Positions 41,879 to 51,278 of a stretch of DNA of 64,000 nt are shown here, in pieces. Every line of letters starts with the position of its first letter. Position 1 is the first letter of the stretch. Where the stretch lies: assembly GCF_003751805.1 (NCBI RefSeq), contig NZ_RKHQ01000001.1, forward strand, positions 930,001-994,000, read 5' to 3'. Made by a program: the position numbers and the translations under genes. The stretch is from Salana multivorans. GTDB taxonomy: Bacteria; Actinomycetota; Actinomycetes; Actinomycetales; Beutenbergiaceae. The notes under the pieces are model-generated. The model had not been told where the DNA came from and searched no databases. It saw only the letters and a list, made by a program, of their open reading frames with translations.

Positions 41879-41894
41879 GGTACATCGATTTACC
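41879..41894. promoter_or_regulatory. LacI-type operator upstream of the GH16 gene
   Basis: GGTACATCGATTTACC is a near-palindrome with a central CG, as LacI-family operators have. Read on the minus strand it is GGTAAATCGATGTACC, which matches 14 of 16 bases of the site at 49407-49422. It lies 145 bases before the GH16 start. The remaining part of this 294-base gap holds nothing I can name. Confidence 0.6.
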
Positions 41895-42028
41895 TAGATG
41901 CGGCAAGGGTTTGTCGGCACATCTCAGCGAGATGGAGCGCCGCGGACCGGGGTGACGGCGCGACGACGCGAGGGACGTCCCACGCCATTGCGCACACGTC
42001 CCCGTGCCTCCCCCGCGCGAGCCGGAGG

Positions 42029-42952
42029 TCAGTCCAGCGCGGCTCGGACGAAGCTCTCCACCAGGTCCAGCGTCCCGTCCGCCCAGAACACCGAGCCGCC
42101 GTGATCGGCACCGATGACGCGGTAGAGCTCGACCTCGTCACCGTCCTCGGCCACCGCGTCGGCGAACGTCGCGCTCTGGCCGAAGCCGACCACGCGGTCC
42201 CGGTCTCCGTGGAGGATCAGGACGCGCGGCCGCGCGCGCGACCTGGCTCGCTGGCCCAGCACCCTGGAGCGCTCCAGGCGCTCACCCGCCGACAGGACGT
42301 CGACGCCTCCCATCAGCACCCCCTCCGGGCTCTCCGCACCGAGGTGGTCGCAGATCGACGGCTCATCGTTCATCGTGGCGAGATCGGTCGGACCGAAGTA
42401 GTCGACGACGCATCGCACGCTCGACGACCCGCAGTCTTGTCCGGAGAAGTAGGGGTCCTCGAGCCCGTACGCGAGCAGGAGGGACGTGTGAGCGCCGGAG
42501 GAGTCTCCCCAGGCCACCACTCGATCGGGATCAACCCCGAAGCGACCTGCGTTCGCCCGCATGAAGGCCAGCGCGCTCACCGCGTCCTGGACCTGCGCCG
42601 GGAACGGCGCCAGGTCCGAGGGTCGGTACTCGACGACCGCCACCACGAACCCGCGTCGCGCGAACGCGATGAGGGCCGCAAGGTGCTGGCCCAGGTCCTG
42701 CGGCCCCCACCCTGACCCGGGGACGTAGAGCACGAGAGGCAGCCGGTCGTCCTCCCCGTCGCCAGGCGGGACGATCACCTGCAGGTGGAGCGGACTGCCC
42801 GCGACTCGCGCATACTCCACCCCGAGGTGGACCCGGGGGTGGGAGGCGCTCGGCGCCGACGCCAGGTCCTGCATCCGAGCGGCCCCGACACGGGAGGCAG
42901 GAAACTGGTCGAGCGGCACGTCGCGGGGCTCGATGTAGCGCTCCGTCCGCAT
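42029..42952 (-). CDS. alpha/beta hydrolase, acetyl-esterase-like
   Basis: A 307-residue esterase of the alpha/beta-hydrolase_3/Aes type. Visible are the oxyanion strand VLYVPGSGWGP, the nucleophile elbow WGDSSGAH, the Asp-bearing LILHGDRDRVVGF and the late HGGSVF His. No signal peptide, so it acts inside the cell. As the last gene of the sugar-uptake/glycosidase operon it probably removes acetyl or other ester groups from imported oligosaccharides. The ATG shares one base with the previous stop. Confidence 0.8.
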   Translation of the reverse strand: MRTERYIEPRDVPLDQFPASRVGAARMQDLASAPSASHPRVHLGVEYARVAGSPLHLQVIVPPGDGEDDRLPLVLYVPGSGWGPQDLGQHLAALIAFARRGFVVAVVEYRPSDLAPFPAQVQDAVSALAFMRANAGRFGVDPDRVVAWGDSSGAHTSLLLAYGLEDPYFSGQDCGSSSVRCVVDYFGPTDLATMNDEPSICDHLGAESPEGVLMGGVDVLSAGERLERSRVLGQRARSRARPRVLILHGDRDRVVGFGQSATFADAVAEDGDEVELYRVIGADHGGSVFWADGTLDLVESFVRAALD

Positions 42953-44163
42953 CACCGGCCTCCGCCCTGCGCTGCCGAGTCCGCCAGCCGGACCCGATCG
43001 ATCAGGTCCTCCGCGCGTGACTCGCGCACGATGACGGGGTGGGCGCCTCTGGCGACGAGCGCGAAGAACTCGTCGGCAAAGCTGAGGTCTGGGACACGAT
43101 CGTCGGGGAGGGTGAGCTCGACGCGCTCCCCGACCGCGCCCGGCTGGGGCTTGCCGTCCCGGTTGCGCTCGCGCGCGATCGCGTCGGCGACGGCGAGCCC
43201 GACTGGCTTGACCTCGTTCTCCACCGTCAGCAGACCGAGGTCGTACTCGAGCTCGTCGAACCCGGCGAGGCGACGATCGATGTCGTGCGAGCCCCACCAG
43301 GTCATCGCCCAGGGGTTGGCCTTGAGCGCCTCGGTGACGATCGAGCCGGCGAACTCCGCCACGTCGGCCCCACGCAGCCATCCCGGCGAGACCCCGATCT
43401 CCTGCAGCCACACGGGGCGCTCCCGCGTCTCACCGAAGGCGCGCGCGAGCTCGACGAGGTAGCGGGCGAGGTGGTGCGTCCCCAGGCCTTCGACGCCGTA
43501 TCGCTCGAGCGCGCCGGTGAAGTACACCCAGGAGTGCACGATCGATGCAGAACCGACGCGGCCGAGCACGTCGCGACTGAAGACCGACGTGTCTTCGAGC
43601 CAGGGCACGTGATCGACCCCGACGACGTGGAAGCGACCCGGAAGCGCATCGTCGCAGGCGGCGAGGAGACGCGTCAGCCATGCGTCCCCCTGCTGCCTGG
43701 TGGCGCCGTTGCCTGGAAAGCTCGCCAGCGCGTTCGGTTCGTTCCCTATGTCGATGCCGACCAGCCTCGTGCGGCCGTACCCGATCTCGGCGATCGCCTC
43801 GATCAGCCGGACCTGGGCGCCGATGACGTCAGGGTCGGAGTAGACCCCCATCGACGGCTCCTGCCAGAACGGCCGGAAGTAGGTCCCCGACATCCAACCG
43901 TTGAGCACGCTCAGGTGGACGTCGAGGTCGAGATCGGTCGCGATGTCGACGAGCTCCGCGAGCCGGGCGAGCGCCGATCGGCTGATCAGGTTCGGGTTGG
44001 GCTGGAAGATCGGCCAGAGGCAGTGAGCGCGGATGTGGTCGCATCCGAGGGCACGGATCGCGGCGAGGTCGGCGGCGATGTCGTCGGGGTTCCAGTCCAG
44101 CCAGCTGTAGAGCCAGTCACGCGCCGGGATGTAGTTGACGCCGAATCGGACATCGTCGGTCAC
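42952..44163 (-). CDS. clan GH-A glycoside hydrolase (GH5-like)
   Basis: A 403-residue cytoplasmic TIM-barrel glycosidase. The acid/base is in GIDIGNEPNAL (NEP) and the nucleophile probably in PVWLQEIGVS, the arrangement of GH5 and relatives. The N-terminal VNYIPARDWLYSWLDWNPDDIAADLAAI is typical of beta-mannosidase/GH5-like proteins; the exact family is uncertain. GTG at 44163 follows GGAAGA and overlaps the GH42 stop by four bases. No signal peptide: it would act on imported oligosaccharides. Confidence 0.78.
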   Translation of the reverse strand: MTDDVRFGVNYIPARDWLYSWLDWNPDDIAADLAAIRALGCDHIRAHCLWPIFQPNPNLISRSALARLAELVDIATDLDLDVHLSVLNGWMSGTYFRPFWQEPSMGVYSDPDVIGAQVRLIEAIAEIGYGRTRLVGIDIGNEPNALASFPGNGATRQQGDAWLTRLLAACDDALPGRFHVVGVDHVPWLEDTSVFSRDVLGRVGSASIVHSWVYFTGALERYGVEGLGTHHLARYLVELARAFGETRERPVWLQEIGVSPGWLRGADVAEFAGSIVTEALKANPWAMTWWGSHDIDRRLAGFDELEYDLGLLTVENEVKPVGLAVADAIARERNRDGKPQPGAVGERVELTLPDDRVPDLSFADEFFALVARGAHPVIVRESRAEDLIDRVRLADSAAQGGGR

Positions 44164-46244
44164 GTGGTCTTCCGTTCTCTTCCCTCGGGCGCTTGTTCTG
44201 TGTGAAGGACCAGGGTCGACCTCCCCGGCACGTCGACGCTCCCCTCGAGGTCGTCCGGGCCACGCCAACCCGAGCCGACGGACACGCTGGCTGGCGCGTC
44301 GGAGTGGTTCAGCAGGAAGAGGAGACCGCCTCGGCGTACCGCTTCGACGCCTGGCGGGAGGTCCGGGACCGTCGGCTGCACGCCGGCGTCATCCACGAGG
44401 CGTCCGACCAGCTCGATGAGGGATGCCTCGTCGATCCTCGCGGCGACGTACGTCGCGCGCCCGAGCCCGTGCCCTCGTCGGGTGATCGCCGGCTTGCCCG
44501 CGAGGTCTCCACCGGCGAACGTCATGACGACGCTCGCATCGGTCACCGTGATCGACTCGGCGAAGCCCGAGTAGGTGACCACGGGTCGGCCCGGATCCCG
44601 CTCGGACCAGGAGCCGGCGAGCGTACCGCCCGGTGCAGGCACGACGATGGATGCGCTGACGCGCGCCGAGGCCGGCGGGGGCTCGACCGCGCGGTCCGGT
44701 AGAGGCCAGTGCTCCTGCACCCTGACGCCGAGCATCTCCGTCAGCGGACCCGGCGCACCGGGGTGGGCGTGAACCCGCTCGTCGACGACGCCGGTGAGGT
44801 AGGTCGCCACCACGTGGCCCCCGTCTGCGACGTAGCGGTCGAGCGCTGCGGCGAAGTCGGGGGTGACCAGGAAGAGGCTCGGCAGCACCACGAGCCGGTA
44901 CCGGGACAGGTCGTGCCATGGCGCGATGAAGTCGACCGCCACGCCGTTCTCGAACAGACCCGCGTGCCAGCGTCTCGTCTCGGCGTCGGGCTCGCGGTCA
45001 TCCGGTCCGTGGGTGCTCCGCCTGGCCCACAGCGAGCTCCAGTCCAGGACGATGGCGACGTGCGCATCGACCGGGGCGTCGGCCGCGAGGTCGAGGCCGG
45101 CGATCCGTGAACCGAGCTCCACGACTTCTGCCCACCGTTCCCCGCCCGGTCCGGCGTGCGGAACCATCGCCGAGTGGAACGTCTCGGCTCCCGCGACGGA
45201 GGCTCGCCACTGGAACTGCAGGACGCCGCTCGCGCCGCGGGCCACCGTCTGCATGCTCCACAGCTGGAACTGCCGGGGACGCTTCGGCGTGTTGACGGCT
45301 CGCCACTGCACCGCGCTCACCGCCTGCTCGGTCTGCAAGAACGGCTTGCCTCGAGCGAGCGAGCGCATGAGGTCGCTGTCGAACGCTCCGATCCGGGCCG
45401 CTCGGGGATCGGCGGGATCCGGGTAGCAGTCGTTGCCGACGGCGTCGGCCTGGTCGGCCCACGCCCAGTAGTCGAGCTTGGGGTAGAGGCCCATGAAGTT
45501 GGTGAAGATGGGTGTGGACGGGTCACCGGACCGGAGGAGGTCCCGCTCGGTCATGAACTGTTCCAGCAGCAGATCGGAGTGGAAGCGGCTCCAGTCCACC
45601 AGTCGGCCGGGCATGTGGAAGTCCGTGGTCACGCGCGGAGGCATCACCTGCCTCCAGTCGCTCATCCGCAGCGACCAGAAGGTCGTCCCCCAGGCCTCGT
45701 TGAGGGCGTCGATGTCGCGGTAGCGCCTGCGCAACCATTCCCGGAACGCCTCGGCACAGCGGGTGCAGAAGCACTCGGTCGGCCCGAACTCGTTCCCGAC
45801 GTGCCACATGACGACCTCGGCCCGCCCCCCGAAACGAGCCGCGAGCCGTTCGACGATCACGCGGACGGCCGCCTTGTAGGTCGGCGAGCTCGGGCAGTGG
45901 TAGCCCCTGGTTCCGCCGGTTCGACGCAGTCCGCTGGCGTCGACGGACGCGAGCTCGGGATCGAGGTCGGCCAGCCACGCCGGGACGGAGGCGGTCGGGG
46001 TCGCGAGGTCGACCGCGATCCCCGCGTCGCCGAGCCGCGTGATGATCCCGTCGAGCCAGTCCAGATCCCAGGTGTCGGGCATCGGCTGGAGCTCGGCCCA
46101 GGAGAAGACGCCGAGGGTGACGAGCGTGACGCCTGCCTCGCCCATGAGGCCGATGTCCTGAGCGATCGTTCGCTCGTCCCACTGCTCGGGGTAGTAGTCG
46201 GCTCCGTACCAGACAGGAGGTCTGCCCGGGTGATCGTCGATCAT
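44160..46244 (-). CDS. GH42 beta-galactosidase
   Basis: A 694-residue enzyme with the GH42 layout: N-terminal barrel (YGADYYPEQWDERTIAQDI), acid/base Glu in WHVGNEFG, the zinc-site cysteines ECFCTRCAEAF, nucleophile Glu in FLQTEQAVSAVQW, then the trimerisation domain (from about 400) and a small C-terminal beta domain. It hydrolyses beta-galactosides, often from galactan or arabinogalactan side chains. Cytoplasmic. It starts 4 bases after the permease stop. Confidence 0.92.
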   Translation of the reverse strand: MIDDHPGRPPVWYGADYYPEQWDERTIAQDIGLMGEAGVTLVTLGVFSWAELQPMPDTWDLDWLDGIITRLGDAGIAVDLATPTASVPAWLADLDPELASVDASGLRRTGGTRGYHCPSSPTYKAAVRVIVERLAARFGGRAEVVMWHVGNEFGPTECFCTRCAEAFREWLRRRYRDIDALNEAWGTTFWSLRMSDWRQVMPPRVTTDFHMPGRLVDWSRFHSDLLLEQFMTERDLLRSGDPSTPIFTNFMGLYPKLDYWAWADQADAVGNDCYPDPADPRAARIGAFDSDLMRSLARGKPFLQTEQAVSAVQWRAVNTPKRPRQFQLWSMQTVARGASGVLQFQWRASVAGAETFHSAMVPHAGPGGERWAEVVELGSRIAGLDLAADAPVDAHVAIVLDWSSLWARRSTHGPDDREPDAETRRWHAGLFENGVAVDFIAPWHDLSRYRLVVLPSLFLVTPDFAAALDRYVADGGHVVATYLTGVVDERVHAHPGAPGPLTEMLGVRVQEHWPLPDRAVEPPPASARVSASIVVPAPGGTLAGSWSERDPGRPVVTYSGFAESITVTDASVVMTFAGGDLAGKPAITRRGHGLGRATYVAARIDEASLIELVGRLVDDAGVQPTVPDLPPGVEAVRRGGLLFLLNHSDAPASVSVGSGWRGPDDLEGSVDVPGRSTLVLHTEQAPEGRERKTT

Positions 46245-46248
46245 GTCA

Positions 46249-47088
46249 TCAGCCCTTCACCGCGCCGAGAGTCAGTCCCTTGCGCAGGTACTTCTGGAGG
46301 AGGAGGAACCCGATGATCAGCGGGATGACCATCAGCAGCGATCCCGCGAGCACGAGGTTGTAGGTCGACTCTCCCTTGTAGGACTGCCAGGCATAGAGGC
46401 CGAGCGTCACCGGGTAGAGCTTCTGGTTGGAGAGCATGATGAGCGGGAGCATGAAGCTGTTCCACGTTCCGACGAAGCTGAACAGAGCGATCGTGGCCAA
46501 CGCCGGGGTCAGCATCGGAACGGCGATCTGCCCGAAGATGCGCAGCTCGCTCGCTCCGTCCATGCGGGCGGACTCGATCACTTCGTCCGGCACGGACCCT
46601 TCGATGTAGACCCGGGCGAGAAACACCCCGAAGGGACTGACGATCGACGGGATGATGACCGACCAGATCGTGTTGGTCAGCCCCACGGAGGCGGCGACGA
46701 GGTAGAGCGGCACCGTCAGCAGCGCGCCGGGGATGAGCAGTCCGGCGATCACCGCACCGAAGAGCACTCGGTCGCCGAGGAACCGGAACTTTGCGAGGGC
46801 GTAGCCGCACGCCGCTGACGTGACCGTCGCCCCGAGCGCCGCCGCGAGCGAGTAGCCGACCGAGTTCAGCAGCCACCGCGGGAAGAGCCCAGCACCGCGA
46901 GAGAGCACCGCCTGGACGTTGTCGGCGAGATGGGGCTCGGCGAACCAGAGGCCGTTCGTCGCGAACAGGTCCGCGTTGCTCTTGGTCGCCGAGACGATCA
47001 GCCACCAGACAGGGAAGAGGAAGTAGATCGAGGTGAGGATCAGGGCGCCGTTCACCACGAGGCGGCTGCCGAGCATCGGGGTTCTCAT
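46249..47088 (-). CDS. carbohydrate ABC permease, MalG-type
   Basis: A 279-residue CUT1 permease with six helices and the EAA loop (ESARMDGASELRIFGQIAVPML). It starts LGSRLVVNGALILTSIYFLFPVWWLIVSATK, the standard MalG-like N-terminus. ATG at 47088 overlaps the MalF-type gene stop (ATGA). With its partner it imports an oligosaccharide delivered by the lipoprotein encoded upstream. No ATPase is encoded here; actinobacteria often share one MsiK-like ATPase. Confidence 0.9.
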   Translation of the reverse strand: MRTPMLGSRLVVNGALILTSIYFLFPVWWLIVSATKSNADLFATNGLWFAEPHLADNVQAVLSRGAGLFPRWLLNSVGYSLAAALGATVTSAACGYALAKFRFLGDRVLFGAVIAGLLIPGALLTVPLYLVAASVGLTNTIWSVIIPSIVSPFGVFLARVYIEGSVPDEVIESARMDGASELRIFGQIAVPMLTPALATIALFSFVGTWNSFMLPLIMLSNQKLYPVTLGLYAWQSYKGESTYNLVLAGSLLMVIPLIIGFLLLQKYLRKGLTLGAVKG

Positions 47089-48023
47089 GCGGACCGCTCC
47101 GATCGCGTCGAGGCGAGCTGGTAGATGACGGCGAGGACGCCCGCGATCAGGGCGATGACGATCGAGATCGCGCTGCCGCGCTCGAAGTCGTTGGCGCCGA
47201 ACGTCGTGTTCAGCGCCATCATCATCGGCGTCCAGTCCGAGCTGACCGCGGTCGTCACGGTCTTGAGGATGTAGGGCTCGTTGAAGAGCTGCACCGTTCC
47301 GATCATGGACAGCAGCGCCGTCAGTCCGACGGAGCCGCGGATGAGCGGCACCTTGATGCGCACGGCGATACCGGCCTCGCTGGCACCGTCGATGCGCGCG
47401 GCCTCGACGAGGTCCTGGGGAATCGCCTGGAGCGCGGCCGTGTAGATCACCACGTTGTAGCCGGTCCAGGACCAGATGGCAATGTTGGCGACCGAGAGCA
47501 GGACGGTCTGCTGGCCGAGCAGGTCGACCTGCCATCCGATCGCGTGCAGGCCCTTCACGATCGGACTGAGCTGCGGAACGTAGAGATAGGTCCACAGGAG
47601 CGTCGCGACGATACCGGGGACGGCGTAGGGCAGAAACGTCGTGAGCCGGAACACCGTCGGACGCCAGACAGCTCGGGAGTCGATCAGGAGGGCGATGAGC
47701 ATCGCCAGGACGAGCATCACGGGTATCTGGATCACGCCGTAGAGGAACACCCGTCCGACGGCGGCCCAGAACGCGGCATCCGCGAGGACCGACGCATAGT
47801 TCGCGAACCCTACGAAGACGTCCTCGGACGGCCCGAACCCCAGGCCCGAGGAACGGACCTGGAAGAGGCTTCGCTGCATCGCGTAGACGAGCGGGACCAC
47901 GTAGACGGCCAGGAAGAGGATCGCGAACGGACCGGCGAGGATCAGCAGCGCCGGTCGAGGCGCCGAGCGGGGGCGGGGGGCAGAGCGGGTGACCCGCCCC
48001 GCCCCCCGGGTGAGCGTCGTCAC
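47085..48023 (-). CDS. carbohydrate ABC permease, MalF-type
   Basis: A 312-residue CUT1 permease with six helices. The EAA motif is EAARIDGASEAGIAVRIKVPLI. The Arg/Ala/Pro-rich cytoplasmic tail precedes helix 1 (LLILAGPFAILFLAVYVVPLVYAM). GTG at 48023 overlaps the stop of the binding-protein gene (GTGA), so the three transport genes are one transcript. Confidence 0.9.
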   Translation of the reverse strand: MTTLTRGAGRVTRSAPRPRSAPRPALLILAGPFAILFLAVYVVPLVYAMQRSLFQVRSSGLGFGPSEDVFVGFANYASVLADAAFWAAVGRVFLYGVIQIPVMLVLAMLIALLIDSRAVWRPTVFRLTTFLPYAVPGIVATLLWTYLYVPQLSPIVKGLHAIGWQVDLLGQQTVLLSVANIAIWSWTGYNVVIYTAALQAIPQDLVEAARIDGASEAGIAVRIKVPLIRGSVGLTALLSMIGTVQLFNEPYILKTVTTAVSSDWTPMMMALNTTFGANDFERGSAISIVIALIAGVLAVIYQLASTRSERSA

Positions 48024-49309
48024 TTCTCGGTCACCGACACCCCAGCAGCCGTCATCGAGTCGACCTGCTGCTTCTGGAGCTTCGTCAGCAGCTCGCGGAG
48101 CGTGCCGTTCTGGTCCTTGAAGCCACCCATGCCGTCGTCGAACACCGGCTTGGTCTCGTTCCACGTCGGCGACCACGTCCACGGCGCGACCGTCTCTGCG
48201 ATGCGTGCGATCTCCTGGTTCACCTGCTGCCCGCCGAAGAAGTCGACGGTCGCGTCCCGCTCGGGGATGCTGTCCAGCGTGGCGGCCGGGAAGCCACCGA
48301 GCGCGATGGTGGTGTCAGCGTCGGACGTGATGAAGTGGGCGAACTCCATCGCCTGGGCCGGGTGCTCGCACCCGGCGATCGCGATGACCGAGCTGCCACC
48401 GTTGGGGGCCGAGACCTGCTGGCCACCGTCCCAGCTCGGCATGGGCGCGACAGCCCAGCTTCCGGCGCCGCCGGTGACGTTGTCGGCGATGAGGTCCGCC
48501 TGCCACGAGCCACCGATGACGGCGAGCTGACGCCCCTCGCTGAGGTCGTTGTAGAAGGTCGGGTCCCACCTGTTCGTGAGGTTCAGCAGGCCCTCGTCAC
48601 GCAGCTTCTGCCAGTAGTCAGCGACGTCCCGCGTCGCCTCGTTGTCGATGTCCACCACCCACGAGTCGCCGTCGATCCCGAACCAGGGGTCCGAGTGCTG
48701 AGCGGCGAGCGACACGAACCCGCCACCGTCGTCGGCCCCCATCCCGGTCAGGTAGGTCCCCGGGGCCTTCTCCGCGACGGTCTTGGATGCCTCGTAGAAC
48801 TCGTCCCAGGTCGTCGGCACATCGATGCCGAGCTCCTCGAGCCGGTCGGCCCGGTAGAACATCGCCATGGGACCCGTTCCCTGGGGCACGCCGAACGCTT
48901 GCCCGCCGAAGGTGACGGCGTCCCAGGTGCGCTCGATGTAGTCCCCCTGGAACTCCGCAACCTCGTCCGTGACGTCCAGGAGAGCGCCCGCGACGGCGAG
49001 CGACGGGATGAAGGGGTTCTCCATCATCGCCACGCACGGCGCCTCACCGGCCTTGAGCGCCGCGGTCAGCTTCGCCGCCTGGTCCTGCCAGCTTCCGGGA
49101 GCATCCGAGTGCTCGACCTGGATGTCGGGATGCTCCGCGTTCCATTGCGCGGCGATGTCGTCGCTGCCGGCCAGGCCGGACCACCACGCGATCGTCACCG
49201 GCCCTTCGTCGACCGGGGACTCGTCGGTCCCGGTGCTGCAGGAGGCGAGCAGAACAGCGGCCGCGACTGCCGCGGTCGCGGTCGCAGCTCGCTTGATGCG
49301 AATAGTCAT
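48020..49309 (-). CDS. sugar-binding lipoprotein of CUT1 importer
   Basis: A 429-residue extracellular solute-binding protein (family 1). The lipobox is LLASCS, and the mature part begins with the acidic TGTDESPVDEG linker. The fold signature VTIAWWSGLAGSDDIAAQWNAEHPDIQVE and the central GGSWQADLIADNVTGG are typical. ATG at 49309 is chosen over GTG at 49315 because GGAG is then 5 bases upstream. First gene of the transport-glycosidase operon; its operator lies about 100 bases upstream. Confidence 0.9.
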   Translation of the reverse strand: MTIRIKRAATATAAVAAAVLLASCSTGTDESPVDEGPVTIAWWSGLAGSDDIAAQWNAEHPDIQVEHSDAPGSWQDQAAKLTAALKAGEAPCVAMMENPFIPSLAVAGALLDVTDEVAEFQGDYIERTWDAVTFGGQAFGVPQGTGPMAMFYRADRLEELGIDVPTTWDEFYEASKTVAEKAPGTYLTGMGADDGGGFVSLAAQHSDPWFGIDGDSWVVDIDNEATRDVADYWQKLRDEGLLNLTNRWDPTFYNDLSEGRQLAVIGGSWQADLIADNVTGGAGSWAVAPMPSWDGGQQVSAPNGGSSVIAIAGCEHPAQAMEFAHFITSDADTTIALGGFPAATLDSIPERDATVDFFGGQQVNQEIARIAETVAPWTWSPTWNETKPVFDDGMGGFKDQNGTLRELLTKLQKQQVDSMTAAGVSVTEK

Positions 49310-49406
49310 GTGCACTCCATCGTGTCGTCACGCCGAGGCGTGTGACCGTCACTTCCGGTCTGGGTTCGTCCGCCATGGCGTCACCTTCGGCGCCGCGGCA
49401 TCGGTA

Positions 49407-49422
49407 GGTTAACCGATGTACC
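49407..49422. promoter_or_regulatory. LacI-type operator upstream of the importer operon
   Basis: GGTTAACCGATGTACC lies between the divergent binding-protein and LacI genes, with an overlapping palindrome ATCGGTAGGTTAACCGAT at 49400-49417. Both this site and that at 41879 continue with CTAG-like flanks (CGATNTACCTAG in the same orientation). It would let the LacI protein control its own gene, the importer operon and the GH16 gene. Confidence 0.65.
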
Positions 49423-49481
49423 TAGTGCTGTCAACGGAAATCCTCGGTCACGAGGGTGGGACGCGCGGGTACGATGCCCCT

Positions 49482-50585
49482 ATGTCCACTGGCGCGCGTC
49501 GACCCACCGGGCCTCGTCGTGTGACGATCAGTGATGTCGCGGAGCTCGCCGGAGTCTCGACGGCTGCCGTCTCGCGCTCGTTCAACGGGGCTGAGCGTCT
49601 CCCCCCCAGCACTGTCAAGCGGATCCACGACGCTGCCGCGCAGCTGGGCTGGAGGCCCAACGCGACAGCCCGCGCGATGAAGCGAGCGGCTGCCCACACG
49701 TTCGGGTTCATCCTGCTGCGAGCACCGGACCTGCTGGGGTCGGACCCCTTCTTCCCGCTCTTCCTCGCGGGCCTGGAGCCAGGGCTGTCAGCCGACGCCT
49801 ACGCGCTCATGATCAGGTTCGTCTCCACGGCCGAGGAGGAGAAGAACTGCTACCGCGACTGGGTGGCGGAGGGCCGCGTCGACGGGTTCGTCCTGACCGA
49901 CCTCCGCGATGACGACTATCGCCTGGATCTGCTCGCCGAGCTCAACGTTCCAGCGGTCGTTGCCGGTGATCCCGGGAGGTCGACGCCCTCGTCGGCCGTC
50001 TTCCACACGACCGACGGGTGCATTCGCGAGATGGTCGACGGATGGGCCGACCGTGGGCACAGCAGGATCGCTCACGTGATGGGCGATCCCGCACTCCTGC
50101 ACGCGCGGCGGCGTCGCGACGTCTGGGCGGCCGCCATGGCCGCACGTGGCCTCCGAACCGATCTCATCGCCGAGGGCGGGTTTACCGAGGCCGGCGCCGA
50201 TCAGGCAACGCGGAAGCTCATCGCGGCAGAGAACCCGCCGACGGCGATCTTCTACGGCAGCGACGTCATGGCCGCCGCTGGCATGCGAACCCTCGCCGAG
50301 CTGGAGGTTCGCGTCGGTGTCGACATCGCGATCGCTGGCTTCGACGACGTCCCCCTCGCCCCGTACCTGTCCCCACCGCTCGCGACCATCGCCTGCGACT
50401 ACCGCGAACTGGGTGCCGAGGCTGCCGCGATCCTCCTCGAGGAGGTCTCGCGGAGCCACCCCAGGGGGAGGTCCGCGCGGGCGGGTAAGCGACTCGAGCT
50501 CGACGGCGCGTTCATCGCACGCGCGTCATACGAGATCGAGCCGGGGCCCAGCTCACCACGGGAGACCTCGAGCTCAGCCGCCTAG
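49482..50585 (+). CDS. LacI-family transcriptional regulator
   Basis: A 367-residue repressor. The HTH is VTISDVAELAGVSTAAVSRSFNGAERLPPSTVKRI, followed by the hinge WRPNATARAMK and a periplasmic-binding-like sugar domain (FGFILLRAPDLLG, GFDDVPLAPYLSPPLATIACDY). ATG at 49482 sits exactly 6 bases after a -10-like TACGAT, so the mRNA is probably leaderless. Divergent from the importer operon. The 3' end overlaps the convergent epimerase gene by four bases. Confidence 0.9.
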   Translation: MSTGARRPTGPRRVTISDVAELAGVSTAAVSRSFNGAERLPPSTVKRIHDAAAQLGWRPNATARAMKRAAAHTFGFILLRAPDLLGSDPFFPLFLAGLEPGLSADAYALMIRFVSTAEEEKNCYRDWVAEGRVDGFVLTDLRDDDYRLDLLAELNVPAVVAGDPGRSTPSSAVFHTTDGCIREMVDGWADRGHSRIAHVMGDPALLHARRRRDVWAAAMAARGLRTDLIAEGGFTEAGADQATRKLIAAENPPTAIFYGSDVMAAAGMRTLAELEVRVGVDIAIAGFDDVPLAPYLSPPLATIACDYRELGAEAAAILLEEVSRSHPRGRSARAGKRLELDGAFIARASYEIEPGPSSPRETSSSAA

Positions 50586-51259
50586 AGGCCGGCGGGCGTC
50601 ACTCCTGCGCTCGCCGTTGCCGTGCCGTACCGGGTCGTGTATCGCGAGTGGTTCGCGGCGATCTCCTCCTCCGAGAGCCTTGCGAGGGTTCCTAGTCCGC
50701 GCGCGATGGCCACGGTCCGGGCGACGTCTTCGACCATGACGGCGGCCTGGAGCGCCTTGTCGAGCGAGGAGCCGATGGTGAACACGCCGTGCTGTCTCAT
50801 GATGATCGCGGGCGAGATGCCGATGGATCGGACGATCTCCTCCCCGATCTCGGCGGTGCCGATCCTGGCGTAGCCGCCGAGCGGTACGTCTCCGCCGAAC
50901 TCGTCGGCCATGGCCGTGAGGCAGCACGGGATGGGCTCCCCGATCGCTGCCCACGCGGTGGCGTAGGGCGAGTGCGTGTGGACGACGGCGCCGACGTCCG
51001 CACGGTGGCGATAGACCCCGAGGTGGGAGAGGGTGTCCGAGGATGGTCCGCGGTAGCCGTGGACGACAGCCCCGTCGAGGTCGACCACGACGAGGTCGTC
51101 TACTCCCATCTCGTCGTACTGCAGGCCGGATGGTTTGATGACGACCAGACCAGTCTCGGGGTCGCGAGCGGAGACGTTGCCGCTGGTCCATGTCACGAGG
51201 TCGAGGCGGGGAAGCGCGAGATTCGCCTTGAGCACGTCTCGGCGTAGCTCATCAAGCAT
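50582..51259 (-). CDS. L-ribulose-5-phosphate 4-epimerase (class II aldolase family)
   Basis: A 225-residue AraD/UlaF/SgbE-type epimerase, converting L-ribulose 5-phosphate to D-xylulose 5-phosphate. Seen are TWTSGNVSARDPETGLVVIKPSG (substrate phosphate region), the zinc motif VVHTHSPYATAWA, the internal Asp/Glu of DEFGGDVPLGGY and the late zinc His in RQHGVFTIG. It is the last step of the operon and delivers carbon to the pentose phosphate pathway. ATG at 51259, 19 bases after the preceding stop. Confidence 0.9.
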   Translation of the reverse strand: MLDELRRDVLKANLALPRLDLVTWTSGNVSARDPETGLVVIKPSGLQYDEMGVDDLVVVDLDGAVVHGYRGPSSDTLSHLGVYRHRADVGAVVHTHSPYATAWAAIGEPIPCCLTAMADEFGGDVPLGGYARIGTAEIGEEIVRSIGISPAIIMRQHGVFTIGSSLDKALQAAVMVEDVARTVAIARGLGTLARLSEEEIAANHSRYTTRYGTATASAGVTPAGL

Positions 51260-51278
51260 CGGTCTCTCCTGTCGGAAT

